A stretch of 64,000 nt of DNA from Dysosmobacter sp. Its GTDB lineage: Bacteria; Bacillota; Clostridia; Oscillospirales; Oscillospiraceae. The translations under genes were made by a program, and so were the position numbers. The notes beneath the pieces were generated by a model. That model was not told the DNA's origin. It was given only the letters and a program-made list of their open reading frames with translations, and ran no database searches. Every line of letters begins with the position of its first letter. Within the stretch, counting starts at the first letter, position 1. The stretch covers positions 1 to 64,000 of the forward strand of contig JAPFEH010000006.1 of the NCBI GenBank assembly GCA_026169195.1. The letters are read 5' to 3'. Of this stretch, positions 42,169 through 50,649 are shown piece after piece.

Positions 42169-43614
42169 GTGGCCGGACAAGAAAAAGGGACGCTGGGGCC
42201 TCTGCGGCTGCGGGGACTTCGAAAGCGCTGGGTATTCAATACGGTGATGCCGGTGTTTTTCCTGCTGGTGCTGCTGGTGCTGTCCGTATCCGTGGGAATC
42301 TCGAATTATTATTACGGTACAATGCTGGAGGGACTGGAGACCCGTGCCCAGACCATGGCCAGTTCCTTCAATGAGTATTTCATGAGCAACGGCTATGTCA
42401 GCTATATTCAAAAAGCGACTCAGACAGCGGAAAATTTTGAGGAGAAGGGCCGCATTGAACTGCAGTTTATCAACAGCAAGACCGGCCGTATTCAAATTTC
42501 CTCTTCCGGATTAACGGCGGGAACCGCTCCCGGAACGGAGGATATCCATCAGGCCATTTCCACCAACCAGATGAAGCCCTTCCGCGGGCATGACCCGGAG
42601 ACAGGGGAAGAGATCATGGCAGTATCCCATCCTCTGCTGTTCAACGGGCAGGTAGTGGGTGTCATGCGGTTCGTCACCTCTCTGCGGGAAGTGAACTCGC
42701 AAGTGATGCTGGTGGTGCTGTGCATCCTGCTGGTGGCATTTTTGTGTATGCTGCTGGTGGTGGTCACCAATCTGCTGTTCATCAATAATGTGGTGGAGCC
42801 GGTAGCCGTGGTGACGGAGGCAGCCAAGCGCATTGCTGCCGGCGGTTATGGCTTCCGCATTGAAAAGCAGTATACCGACGAGCTTGGAGAACTGGTGGAG
42901 AACATCAACGAGATGTCCATGCAGATCAGCCGGAACGAGAAGATGAAGTCGGAATTTATCTCTTCGGTGTCCCACGAACTGCGCACGCCCCTGACCGCCA
43001 TCAATGGATGGGGCGAGACGATTCTGGAGGACCCCACGGGAGATCCGGTGCAGCTGCGCCGCGGGATCCGGATCATTCTCAACGAATCGAGGCGGCTTTC
43101 CAACATGGTGGAGGAGCTGCTGGACTTTTCCAAAATGGAGGACGGCCGGTTCACGCTGCATATTGAAGAGACGGATCTGCAGGCAGAATTGGAGGATGCC
43201 ATTTTTACCTATCGGGAGCTGTTCCGGCAGGAGGGCATCGAGCTTTCCTACGAGGCGGGGGACGTGCTCCTGCCGCCCATTCTGGGAGATCCGGAGCGGC
43301 TCAAGCAGGTCTTTTGCAATGTGCTGGATAATGCCGCCAAGCATGGCGGCGCGGGAAAGCGCATTGTGGTGTCCATCGCAGCGGAGGGGCAGGAGCAGGT
43401 GATCCGGGTCCGGGACTACGGCCCCGGCATCCCGGAGGCGGAGCTGCCTTACGTGAAGCAGAAATTCTATAAAGGAACGTCGAAAGCCCGGGGCAGCGGT
43501 ATCGGGCTGGCGGTGTGCGACGAGATCATCCGTCTGCATGGCGGCGTGTTTGAAATCGGAAACGCACAGGGCGGCGGCGCGGAGGTCACCATCCGCCTGC
43601 CGGCAGAAAAATAA
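42169..43614 (+). CDS. Membrane-bound sensor histidine kinase
   Basis: A 481-residue kinase with transmembrane helices near residues 26-47 (FFLLVLLVLSVSVGI) and 180-205, an extracytoplasmic sensor of about 130 residues, a HAMP segment, the HisKA box with phospho-His in SSVSHELRTPLTAINGWGE, and HATPase motifs: N box VLDNAAKHG, G1 DYGPGIPE and G2 GSGIGLAV. The extracytoplasmic domain is PAS-like in length, but its ligand is unknown. The GTG at 42169 follows AAAGGAAGTGGGACC. It partners with the OmpR-type regulator two genes upstream. Confidence 0.93.
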   Translation: MAGQEKGTLGPLRLRGLRKRWVFNTVMPVFFLLVLLVLSVSVGISNYYYGTMLEGLETRAQTMASSFNEYFMSNGYVSYIQKATQTAENFEEKGRIELQFINSKTGRIQISSSGLTAGTAPGTEDIHQAISTNQMKPFRGHDPETGEEIMAVSHPLLFNGQVVGVMRFVTSLREVNSQVMLVVLCILLVAFLCMLLVVVTNLLFINNVVEPVAVVTEAAKRIAAGGYGFRIEKQYTDELGELVENINEMSMQISRNEKMKSEFISSVSHELRTPLTAINGWGETILEDPTGDPVQLRRGIRIILNESRRLSNMVEELLDFSKMEDGRFTLHIEETDLQAELEDAIFTYRELFRQEGIELSYEAGDVLLPPILGDPERLKQVFCNVLDNAAKHGGAGKRIVVSIAAEGQEQVIRVRDYGPGIPEAELPYVKQKFYKGTSKARGSGIGLAVCDEIIRLHGGVFEIGNAQGGGAEVTIRLPAEK

Positions 43615-43631
43615 AAAATTGGAACAGATGT

Positions 43632-43660
43632 TTGATTTTCAAAATCCGCTGTGCTATACT
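43632..43660 (+). promoter_or_regulatory. Promoter of the DUF1385-prmC unit
   Basis: TTGATT (43632-43637), 17-base spacer, TATACT (43655-43660), 63 bases before the start. Confidence 0.7.
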
Positions 43661-43723
43661 GGAACCGTCTGAAGGGGGCGTGTTCAGTCCGGCGGAAATC
43701 GGAGACACAAGAAAGGGATTTTC

Positions 43724-44698
43724 ATGGCAGAAGAACAAAAATCCTGCGCCTTCCGCACCAGCATCGGCGGGCAGGCGCTGATCGAAGGCGTGATGATGCG
43801 CGGTCCGGAGAAACAGGCCATCGTGGTGAGGGATCAAACGGGCCAACTGGTGGAGAAGGTAGAGGACTTGAAATTCATCAAGGACCGCTATCCTGTTTTG
43901 GGCTGGCCGCTGGTGCGGGGTACGGTCAATTTTCTGGGGGCAATGGTCAACGGCGTCAAGGCCTTGATGTATTCCGCGGATTTTTATCCGGAAGAAGAGG
44001 CTGCCCGGCCCTCCCGGTTTGAGCAATGGCTGGAGCGGCATCTTTCCAGCAAAAAGCTGGAGCAGGCAATTGTGGCGTTTGCCGTATTGCTGGGCGTGGG
44101 ATTGAGCCTGCTGCTCTTTATGGTGCTGCCAACGCTCATTACCGGCGGCATTCTGCACTTTTTCCCCGGGTTTCCCATGTGGGGTCGGAATCTGACAGAG
44201 GGTATTTTGAAGGTCGCGATTTTCCTGCTGTACCTGATTTTCTGCTCCCGACAGAAGGATATTTACCGGGTCTTTCAGTATCACGGGGCAGAACACAAGA
44301 CGATTTTCTGCTACGAGGCGGGACTGCCGCTAACGGTGGAAAATGTCCGGATCCAGCCCAGACATCATCCCCGCTGCGGAACCAGCTTTTTGTTTGTGGT
44401 GATTTTTGTGTCCATTTTGATCTCCAGCGTGGTGTTTGGCATCTGGCCGGTCACCAATGTGTGGCTGCGGACGCTGATCCATTTGCTGCTGCTGCCGCTG
44501 ATCGTGGGCGTCACCTACGAATTCAACCGCTGGGTGGGCCGCCATGTGCAGGACAGCCGCCTTGCCAGAATCCTGACGGCTCCCGGCATGTGGATGCAGA
44601 ATTTTACCACCAACGAACCGGACGATGGCATGATGGAATGCGCCATCCGGTCTCTGGAGCTGGTACTGCCCAGCGAAAAGGGAAAAGACGCGTGGTGA
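43724..44698 (+). CDS. DUF1385 family membrane protein
   Basis: A 324-residue protein of the DUF1385 family. It opens SIGGQALIEGVMMRGPEKQA, the family hallmark, and has YHGAEHKTIFCYE with the conserved His pair midway, then HPRCGTSFLF. About four transmembrane helices flank that core (IVAFAVLLGVGLSLLLFMVL, ILKVAIFLLYLIF, and two later). Conserved His, Glu and Cys residues suggest a metal site, but the function is unknown. In Clostridia it often precedes prmC and prfA, as here it precedes prmC by about 100 bases. The ATG is well preceded by AAGAAAGGGATTTTC. Confidence 0.88.
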   Translation: MAEEQKSCAFRTSIGGQALIEGVMMRGPEKQAIVVRDQTGQLVEKVEDLKFIKDRYPVLGWPLVRGTVNFLGAMVNGVKALMYSADFYPEEEAARPSRFEQWLERHLSSKKLEQAIVAFAVLLGVGLSLLLFMVLPTLITGGILHFFPGFPMWGRNLTEGILKVAIFLLYLIFCSRQKDIYRVFQYHGAEHKTIFCYEAGLPLTVENVRIQPRHHPRCGTSFLFVVIFVSILISSVVFGIWPVTNVWLRTLIHLLLLPLIVGVTYEFNRWVGRHVQDSRLARILTAPGMWMQNFTTNEPDDGMMECAIRSLELVLPSEKGKDAW

Positions 44699-44806
44699 CG
44701 GAGGGCGGGCTGCCCTCTCGGGCTGCTGCGCCGGAGGTTCCGGATTGCCGGAAAAACGGCTTCGGTGAACCGGAAAATCGGAGAAAAATCAATACGGAGC
44801 GTATCT

Positions 44807-45673
44807 ATGGCTATTACATATAACGATTTGTATTTAGATATTCGCCGGCAGCTGCGCCAAAGCGGCATTGAAGCCGCCACGCTGGAGGCGCGGGAGATGG
44901 TGTGCAGCGCCGTTGGAAAAAGCAGGGAGGAACTTGCGCGGGACGGCAGGCTGTATGCGTCTCCGGAGCTGGAGCGGCGTGCCCGGGAGTTGACGGCGCG
45001 GCGTCTGGCGGGAGAACCGGTGGCCTATCTCATTGGAGAATGGGAGTTTTACGGTCTGCCGCTGGATATTACCCGGGACGTGCTGATCCCCCGTCCGGAT
45101 ACGGAGGTGCTGGTGGAACAGGCTGTGGCCTACTGCGACATTCTGCCGGAGTGCCGGATTTTGGATCTGTGCGCCGGCAGCGGCTGCATCGGACTGGCTA
45201 TGGCATCTCAGCTGCCCCGCTGCCGCGTGGTATTGGGGGAGTATTCGGACGCTGCACTGCGGGTCTGCCGCCAGAATATCCGCCGCAACAGCCTGTCCGG
45301 AAGGGTGATTTCCATACAGGCAGATGCCAGAAACCTGCCGGATCAGACGCTGGGGGAATTTGACTGCATCGTTTCGAACCCGCCCTATATTCCGCGGGAG
45401 GATATCGGGGGGCTGGATGTGTCCGTGAAGGACTATGAGCCGCATCTGGCGCTGGACGGCGGAGAGGACGGTTTGGATTTTTACCGCTCGATTTCCGAAA
45501 AATGGAAAACAGCCCTGCGTCCGGGCGGACGGCTTTATTTTGAAGTGGGGATCGGACAGGCCGACAGCGTGCTGCGATTGATGCGCGCGCAAGGCTTTGG
45601 GGATATTCAGGTGATCAAAGACCACCATGATATTCCGCGCGTGGTCTTCGGCACCTTGTATACGGAGATCTAA
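44807..45673 (+). CDS. prmC: Peptide chain release factor glutamine methyltransferase PrmC
   Basis: A 288-residue SAM-dependent methyltransferase that methylates the Gln of the GGQ motif in release factors. The catalytic motif NPPY is in VSNPPYIPREDI, the SAM loop is LDLCAGSGCIGLAMA, and LIPRPDTEVLVE precedes it. The N-terminal helical domain is complete. The start at 44807 follows CGGAGCG; the frame is open further upstream without a binding site. Confidence 0.94.
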   Translation: MAITYNDLYLDIRRQLRQSGIEAATLEAREMVCSAVGKSREELARDGRLYASPELERRARELTARRLAGEPVAYLIGEWEFYGLPLDITRDVLIPRPDTEVLVEQAVAYCDILPECRILDLCAGSGCIGLAMASQLPRCRVVLGEYSDAALRVCRQNIRRNSLSGRVISIQADARNLPDQTLGEFDCIVSNPPYIPREDIGGLDVSVKDYEPHLALDGGEDGLDFYRSISEKWKTALRPGGRLYFEVGIGQADSVLRLMRAQGFGDIQVIKDHHDIPRVVFGTLYTEI

Positions 45674-45741
45674 GAGCGGAGCGTCCTGCCGGTTTTTGAA
45701 GAGATCCGGGAAACGAGATCGAGATTTAGGAGGAGAACATT

Positions 45742-46863
45742 ATGGCAAAAGAGAAAGCACCGGTGCCTGCCGCGGCGCCCGCCAACGATAAAAAGCAGGC
45801 CATCAACACGGCGATGGCTCAGATTGAAAAGATGTACGGCAAAGGCTCCATCATGCGGCTGGGAGACCAGACCGATTTGTCGGTGGACTACATTCCCACC
45901 GGCTCTTTGGCGCTGGATGTGGCGCTGGGGATCGGCGGACTGCCCAAGGGGCGCATCATCGAGATCTATGGGCCGGAATCCTCCGGCAAGACGACGCTGG
46001 CGCTCCATGTGGTGGCGGAAGCCCAGAAAAAGGGCGGCGAAGTCGCCTTTGTGGATGCGGAGCACGCTTTGGATCCCACCTATGCCCGGGCGCTGGGCGT
46101 TCGGGTGGAGGATATGCTGATCGCGCAGCCGGATACCGGCGAGCAGGCGCTGGAGATCACAGAGGCGCTGGTGCGGTCCGGCGCCATTGATGTGATTGTG
46201 GTGGACTCCGTAGCGGCGCTGGTTCCCCGGGCAGAGATCGAGGGCGAGATGGGCGACAGCTATGTGGGCCTGCACGCCCGTCTGATGAGTCAGGCGCTCC
46301 GGAAGCTTACCGGCGCCATCGGAAAGACCAACACCATTGTCATCTTCATCAACCAGCTGCGGGAAAAGGTGGGCGTCATGTACGGCAATCCGGAGGTCAC
46401 CACCGGCGGCCGCGCGCTGAAATTTTACGCATCCGTCCGCATTGACGTGCGCCGCATCGAGGCGCTGAAAAACGGCAGCGAGGTGGTGGGAAACCGTACC
46501 CGTGCCAAAGTGGTGAAAAACAAGGTGGCGCCCCCCTTCCGGGAGGCGGAGTTCGACATTATGTATGGCGAAGGAATTGCCCATGAGGGGGAGCTGCTGG
46601 ATCTGGGCGTGAAGCTGGATCTGGTGCAGAAGGCCGGCTCATGGTTTTCCATGGGGGAGACCCGCATCGGACAGGGACGGGACGCCGCCAAGCGGTACCT
46701 GCAGGAGAACCCTGAGATCGCGGAACAGCTGGAGGCGGACATCCGCGCCAATTTTGATAAGCTGATGACCGGTCAGGCGCGCATTGCCGCCGCCAAGGCC
46801 GCCGGAAAGACTGCCGGTAAGGCAGTGGATGTCAGCGCTGACGATTTTAAGGATGAGGATTGA
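45742..46863 (+). CDS. recA: Recombinase RecA
   Basis: A 373-residue recombinase. Walker A is GPESSGKTT, Walker [13 protein letters not shown], and L2/other signatures include [26 protein letters not shown] and [16 protein letters not shown]. The C-terminal tail is unusually rich in Ala/Lys ([14 protein letters not shown]) and ends in an acidic DDFKDED. AGGAGGAGAACATT precedes the ATG. No SOS box is recognisable in its 68-base upstream region. recX overlaps its end. Confidence 0.97.
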   Translation: MAKEKAPVPAAAPANDKKQAINTAMAQIEKMYGKGSIMRLGDQTDLSVDYIPTGSLALDVALGIGGLPKGRIIEIYGPESSGKTTLALHVVAEAQKKGGEVAFVDAEHALDPTYARALGVRVEDMLIAQPDTGEQALEITEALVRSGAIDVIVVDSVAALVPRAEIEGEMGDSYVGLHARLMSQALRKLTGAIGKTNTIVIFINQLREKVGVMYGNPEVTTGGRALKFYASVRIDVRRIEALKNGSEVVGNRTRAKVVKNKVAPPFREAEFDIMYGEGIAHEGELLDLGVKLDLVQKAGSWFSMGETRIGQGRDAAKRYLQENPEIAEQLEADIRANFDKLMTGQARIAAAKAAGKTAGKAVDVSADDFKDED

Positions 46864-47473
46864 GCGCATCGAGGCGTCCAAGCACAGGCGGGGGCGGGTG
46901 CTGGTCTTTTTGGAGGACGGGACCTGCCTGAAGGTCACGGAGCAGGAATTGCTGGATTTCGGTCTGCGGGCCGGAGACCGGCTGGACGATGAAGCTTTGG
47001 AGCGGCTGCGGGCGGCTTCCGGGGTTTCCAATGTGAAAGCGGCGGCGGCGGATCTGATCGGCAAGCGGGCCATGAGCCGGCGGACACTGGAGAAAAAGCT
47101 GAAGGAGAAAGGCGCCTCCGAAGCGGAGGCGCGCTATGCCGCGGAATGGCTGGAAGCCATCGGAGCGCTCAATGATGCCGAGTATGCGGCGCTGCTGGTG
47201 CGGCATTACAGTGACATGGGCTATGGGCCTGCCCGAGTGCGGGAAAAGCTCTATGAAAAAGGTGTTCCCCGAGAGCTGTGGGAGGGTGCGCTGGAAACCA
47301 TGCCGGAAAACGGCGGGCAGATCGACCGGTTTTTACAGGGAAAGCTGCGGGGCCGGATTCCGGAGGAACGGGAGAAAAAGCGATTGACCGATGCCCTTCT
47401 GCGTCGGGGCTATCCTTGGAGCGATGTGAAGGCGGCATGGAGCCGTCTGGGGACGGAGCTTTCAGAGGAATAG
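46853..47473 (+). CDS. recX: Regulatory protein RecX
   Basis: A 206-residue RecX, which binds RecA filaments and limits recombination. Three helical tandem repeats are visible, with [20 protein letters not shown] and [37 protein letters not shown] being the most characteristic. The ATG at 46853 lies inside the last codons of recA, an 11-base overlap that implies translational coupling. The upstream in-frame extension (to 46784) is an out-of-phase read of recA. Confidence 0.92.
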   Translation: MRIERIEASKHRRGRVLVFLEDGTCLKVTEQELLDFGLRAGDRLDDEALERLRAASGVSNVKAAAADLIGKRAMSRRTLEKKLKEKGASEAEARYAAEWLEAIGALNDAEYAALLVRHYSDMGYGPARVREKLYEKGVPRELWEGALETMPENGGQIDRFLQGKLRGRIPEEREKKRLTDALLRRGYPWSDVKAAWSRLGTELSEE

Positions 47474-47516
47474 GAATTGCGTCCAAAGGATGTAAGGGGG
47501 CGGTTCTACGGAGAAC

Positions 47517-48001
47517 GTGAAGAAGACTCTGCGGGTCGTCATTCCGGTTCTGGCCGGAATGGTTCTGGCGCTGCTGCTCTGGAGTCTCAGCCCCGGACCG
47601 GAGCGGCTGGCTCAGATTACGGCGGAACGCTATGCGGAGCGGTATGCCGCTGACTACCGCTACCATGCCCTTGTGATGGAGGGGGAGGTCCACCGCCGGA
47701 TCGGAGCGTTTTCCCTGCGGCATCCATCATGGACCGTAGGGCTGTTCCGAGAGGAGGATCCGATGCGTCAGGGCCGTGTCCTCCGGCTGGAGATCTCCGG
47801 CGGGAGCTTCCCCGTCAAGGTGACCAAGGCCGGCTGGTGGACGGCAGAGGAGGGCTGTGCGGGGGCGCTGCCGTGCCCCTGAGCTGCTGGATCACCGTGC
47901 GGTCCGCACTGCGGTTTCGGGAGCTGACCGGTCATTGGCCGGACCTGCGCCGGTGGGATCCGGACGCTTACCATATCAAAAAAGAGGAGAAAGAGCCTTG
48001 A
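47517..48001 (+). pseudogene. Single-TM hypothetical, frameshifted at a G run
   Basis: From GTG 47517 the frame gives a membrane-anchored protein (VVIPVLAGMVLALLLWSL helix, then about 100 residues) stopping at 47882. A second frame immediately after it encodes a normal-looking end, LSCWITVRSALRFRELTGHW ... WDPDAYHIKK, up to 48001, just at the rimO start. One extra G in the GGGGG at 47861-47865 joins them into a single 161-residue protein. Either a base is missing from the assembly or the gene is disrupted. No family is recognised. It lies between recX and rimO. Confidence 0.6.
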
Positions 48002-49320
48002 GCTATAACGTATCATTTATTTCCTTGGGCTGTGCCAAGAATCAGGTGAACTGTGAACAGATGATGGCCGCGGTGCAGGCGGCAGGACACCAGATCCAAG
48101 CCGCCCCTGAGGGCAGCGATGTGGTGGTGGTGAATACCTGCGGATTTCTGGCGTCTGCCTGTGAAGAGGCCATCGACAATATTCTGGAAATGGCAGAGCT
48201 GAAAAAGAGCGGTCAGGTGAAGAAGATTCTGGTCACCGGCTGCATGGCCCAGCGGTACAAGCAGGATGTGCTGGGCGAGCTGCCGGAGGTGGACGGGATC
48301 CTTGGAACCGGCAGCTATGGCGAGATCGCCGCCGCCATTGACGAGGTGATGGAGCAGGGGCTGCGGCCCTGCCGTCTGGGCAACATCCACACGGCGGAGC
48401 AGGGGGGACCGCGGATCCTCTCCACGCCCCCATGGTATGCCTATCTCCGCATTGCCGAAGGCTGCGACAATCACTGCGCTTACTGCGTGATCCCCTCTCT
48501 GCGGGGAAAATACCGCAGCCGTCCCATGCAGGAGCTGCTGGATGAGGCGGCAGAGCTGGCCTCCGCCGGTGTGCGGGAGCTGCTGGTCATCGCTCAGGAC
48601 ATCACCCGGTACGGCACCGATCTCAACGGGGAGCATCAGCTGGCTGCACTGCTGCGCCAGCTTGCCAAGCTGGATTTCCATTGGATCCGTCTCCACTATC
48701 TCTATCCCGATGAGATCACCGAGGAGCTCATCGACACCATTGCGCAGGAGCCGAAGATCCTGCCGTATCTGGATATCCCCATGCAGCACTGCAATGACGC
48801 CATTTTGAAAGCCATGAACCGTCGGGATACCAAGGCATCGCTGACAGAGATGGTGACCAAGCTGCGGGAGCGGATCCCCGGTCTGGTTCTGCGCACCAGT
48901 CTGATTACCGGACTGCCCTATGAGGATGAGGCGGCATTTGAAGAGCTGTGTGCGTTCTTGAGAGAGGTAAAGATCGAGCGGGCCGGTGTGTTCCCCTTCT
49001 CTCCCGAAGAGGGGACCAAAGCGGCTTTGATGGACCATGTGGATACAGAAGAGGCCAAACGTCGGGCGGAGCTGGCGGTGGATGTGCAGTCCGATATCAT
49101 CGACGAGTACAATGAGTCGGTTCTGGGCAGCGAGCGGGAGATTCTCTGCGAGGGCTTCGACCCGCAGGCGCAGATGTTCTTCGGACGCAGCTATGCGGAG
49201 TCTCCGGATATCGACGGCCGTATTTACTTCACGGCTGATGAGGAGATCGCGCCCGGTACCTTCCTCACGGTGCGGTTCACCGGCACCATGGATGGGGAAC
49301 TGACGGGCGAAGCGGTGTGA
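47998..49320 (+). CDS. rimO: Ribosomal protein S12 methylthiotransferase RimO
   Basis: A 440-residue radical SAM methylthiotransferase that modifies Asp of ribosomal protein S12. N-terminal UPF0004 cluster cysteines are in ISLGCAKNQVNCE, VNTCGFLA and VTGCMAQR; the radical SAM motif is EGCDNHCAYCVIPSLRG; the C-terminal TRAM domain ends the protein. The TTG at 47998 follows AGGAG with an 8-base spacer; the longer frame from 47857 is spurious. SLGCAKN is RimO-like rather than MiaB-like. Confidence 0.94.
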   Translation: MSYNVSFISLGCAKNQVNCEQMMAAVQAAGHQIQAAPEGSDVVVVNTCGFLASACEEAIDNILEMAELKKSGQVKKILVTGCMAQRYKQDVLGELPEVDGILGTGSYGEIAAAIDEVMEQGLRPCRLGNIHTAEQGGPRILSTPPWYAYLRIAEGCDNHCAYCVIPSLRGKYRSRPMQELLDEAAELASAGVRELLVIAQDITRYGTDLNGEHQLAALLRQLAKLDFHWIRLHYLYPDEITEELIDTIAQEPKILPYLDIPMQHCNDAILKAMNRRDTKASLTEMVTKLRERIPGLVLRTSLITGLPYEDEAAFEELCAFLREVKIERAGVFPFSPEEGTKAALMDHVDTEEAKRRAELAVDVQSDIIDEYNESVLGSEREILCEGFDPQAQMFFGRSYAESPDIDGRIYFTADEEIAPGTFLTVRFTGTMDGELTGEAV

Positions 49321-49424
49321 AGCGGGGGCTTGCCTTGCTTCTGCGCTGACCCTCTGCCGGACGGAAAACCAAAAGCGATGGATCTCCGCCTCATGGCGGG
49401 ACCAAGGCGGTCAGGGGGAGAACC

Positions 49425-49724
49425 ATGAAAAGCCCGTTGGAAGAGATCCCCGGCGTGGGGCCGCGGATTGCCGGAGTTATGGAAGCGCTGGGGTTCCACC
49501 AGCCGGCGGACCTGCGGGGACAGGATCCGGAAGAACTGTATCGCCGGGAATGCTGTCTCAAGGGGTTTCAGGAAGACCGGTGTGCCCTCTATGTCTGGCG
49601 TCTGGCGGTTTATTACGCGGACCATCCGGTGCGGGAACCGGAGAAATGTAAATGGTGGTACTGGAAAGACCGGTCGTATCCAGACCCCGATGAAGGAGAG
49701 AAAACACGTGAATCTGCCAAATAA
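49425..49724 (+). CDS. Cdd1-like helix-hairpin-helix protein
   Basis: A 99-residue protein of the Cdd1 (pathogenicity locus) family, named after a gene beside the Clostridioides toxin locus; it has no proven link to virulence. The helix-hairpin-helix start is LEEIPGVGPRIAGVMEALGFHQPADLRGQDPEELY, followed by CLKGFQEDRCALYVWRLAVYYA and the WYWKDR end. It may bind DNA non-specifically. It overlaps the start of pgsA by 17 bases, so the two are probably co-translated. Confidence 0.85.
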   Translation: MKSPLEEIPGVGPRIAGVMEALGFHQPADLRGQDPEELYRRECCLKGFQEDRCALYVWRLAVYYADHPVREPEKCKWWYWKDRSYPDPDEGEKTRESAK

Positions 49725-50229
49725 ATTAACTCTTTTGCGCATTATATTGATACCGGTGTTTATGGGAGTGCTGTATTGGGACTTCCCCGGCGCTGCTTGG
49801 GTGGCACTGGCGATCTTTATCATTGCCAGCCTGACAGATCTTCTGGACGGCAAGATCGCCCGGAAATATAATCTGGTGACGGACTTCGGCAAGTTTGCCG
49901 ATCCGCTGGCAGACAAGATGCTGGTGACGGCTGCCATGCTGTGGTTTGTGGAAAACGGGCAGATGGCGGCATGGATGCTGCTGATCGTCATTTGCCGCGA
50001 ATTTGCCGTCAGCGGCCTGCGGATGATTGCCAGCGACAAGGGCAGGGTGATCGCCGCCGGCTGGTCCGGAAAGGTGAAGACGGCATCCACCATGGTGTGC
50101 ATCGTCCTGATGTTCCTGCCCATTCCGGAGATCGTGAACACCGTCTGCGTCTGGGTCATCACGCTGACCACCCTGTACTCCGGCGTGGAGTATTTTGTGA
50201 AAAACAAGGACGTGATCACGTCCTTCTGA
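49708..50229 (+). CDS. pgsA: CDP-diacylglycerol-glycerol-3-phosphate 3-phosphatidyltransferase
   Basis: A 173-residue membrane enzyme of the CDP-alcohol phosphotransferase family, making phosphatidylglycerol phosphate. The signature DGxxARxxxxxxxxGxxxDxxxD is read as DLLDGKIARKYNLVTDFGKFADPLADK. Four to five hydrophobic helices surround it. NLPNKLTLLRIILIPVF is a typical PgsA opening. The GTG at 49708 follows AAGGAGAG. Confidence 0.93.
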   Translation: MNLPNKLTLLRIILIPVFMGVLYWDFPGAAWVALAIFIIASLTDLLDGKIARKYNLVTDFGKFADPLADKMLVTAAMLWFVENGQMAAWMLLIVICREFAVSGLRMIASDKGRVIAAGWSGKVKTASTMVCIVLMFLPIPEIVNTVCVWVITLTTLYSGVEYFVKNKDVITSF

Positions 50230-50330
50230 CCCTCGGCGGTGACCTGCGCGAACGTGTCCTGCACAATCAGAAAACGGGCCGGAAAGCCTGCTTTTCCAGA
50301 AGAATCCGGAAAAACGGCGGCGGGCTGCGC

Positions 50331-50359
50331 TTGACAACGGGAAACAGCGGTGCTATCAT
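50331..50359 (+). promoter_or_regulatory. Promoter of the thrS T-box transcript
   Basis: TTGACA (50331-50336), 17-base spacer, TATCAT (50354-50359). Confidence 0.85.
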
Positions 50360-50371
50360 ACATCCTGATAA

Positions 50372-50615
50372 GAAAAGGCATGGAAGAGGACGCCGTCCGG
50401 AACGCACAGCAGAGAGAAGCCGCCGCAGGCTGAAAGCGGCTTCGGTGAAAGACCGGAACCGGCCACCGCCTTGGAGCCGCCCACCGATATGTAGGCTGGG
50501 ACGGGACCTCCCGTTACAGAGGACACGAGCGGCGCTTTTGGGGCGCAAGCAGGGTGGAACCGTGGAATACGTTTTCGTATCTCACCCCTGAGGAAGATCA
50601 GGGGTGGGATTTTTT
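50372..50615 (+). promoter_or_regulatory. T-box riboswitch of thrS with terminator
   Basis: The T-box sequence AGGGTGGAACCGTG is at 50551-50564 and pairs in the antiterminator. The competing terminator is CACCCCTGA (50583-50591) with TCAGGGGTG (50598-50606), followed by GGGATTTTTT. Upstream stem I is GC-rich, with candidate specifier ACC triplets near 50457-50470; I did not resolve which is used. Uncharged tRNA-Thr would stabilise the antiterminator and turn thrS on. Confidence 0.9.
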
Positions 50616-50649
50616 ATGCGTCACCCCTCAGAACAAGGAGGAAATCGAA

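Noticed and set aside
45674..45741. SOS (LexA) box ahead of recA
   Set aside because: I looked for the Firmicutes CGAAC-N4-GTTCG type palindrome and saw none. DNA-damage control may act through an upstream promoter.
50208..50223. Perfect 16-base palindrome GGACGTGATCACGTCC at the end of pgsA
   Set aside because: It lies within the last codons of a well-conserved gene, is not followed by T residues and occurs once, so it is probably chance.
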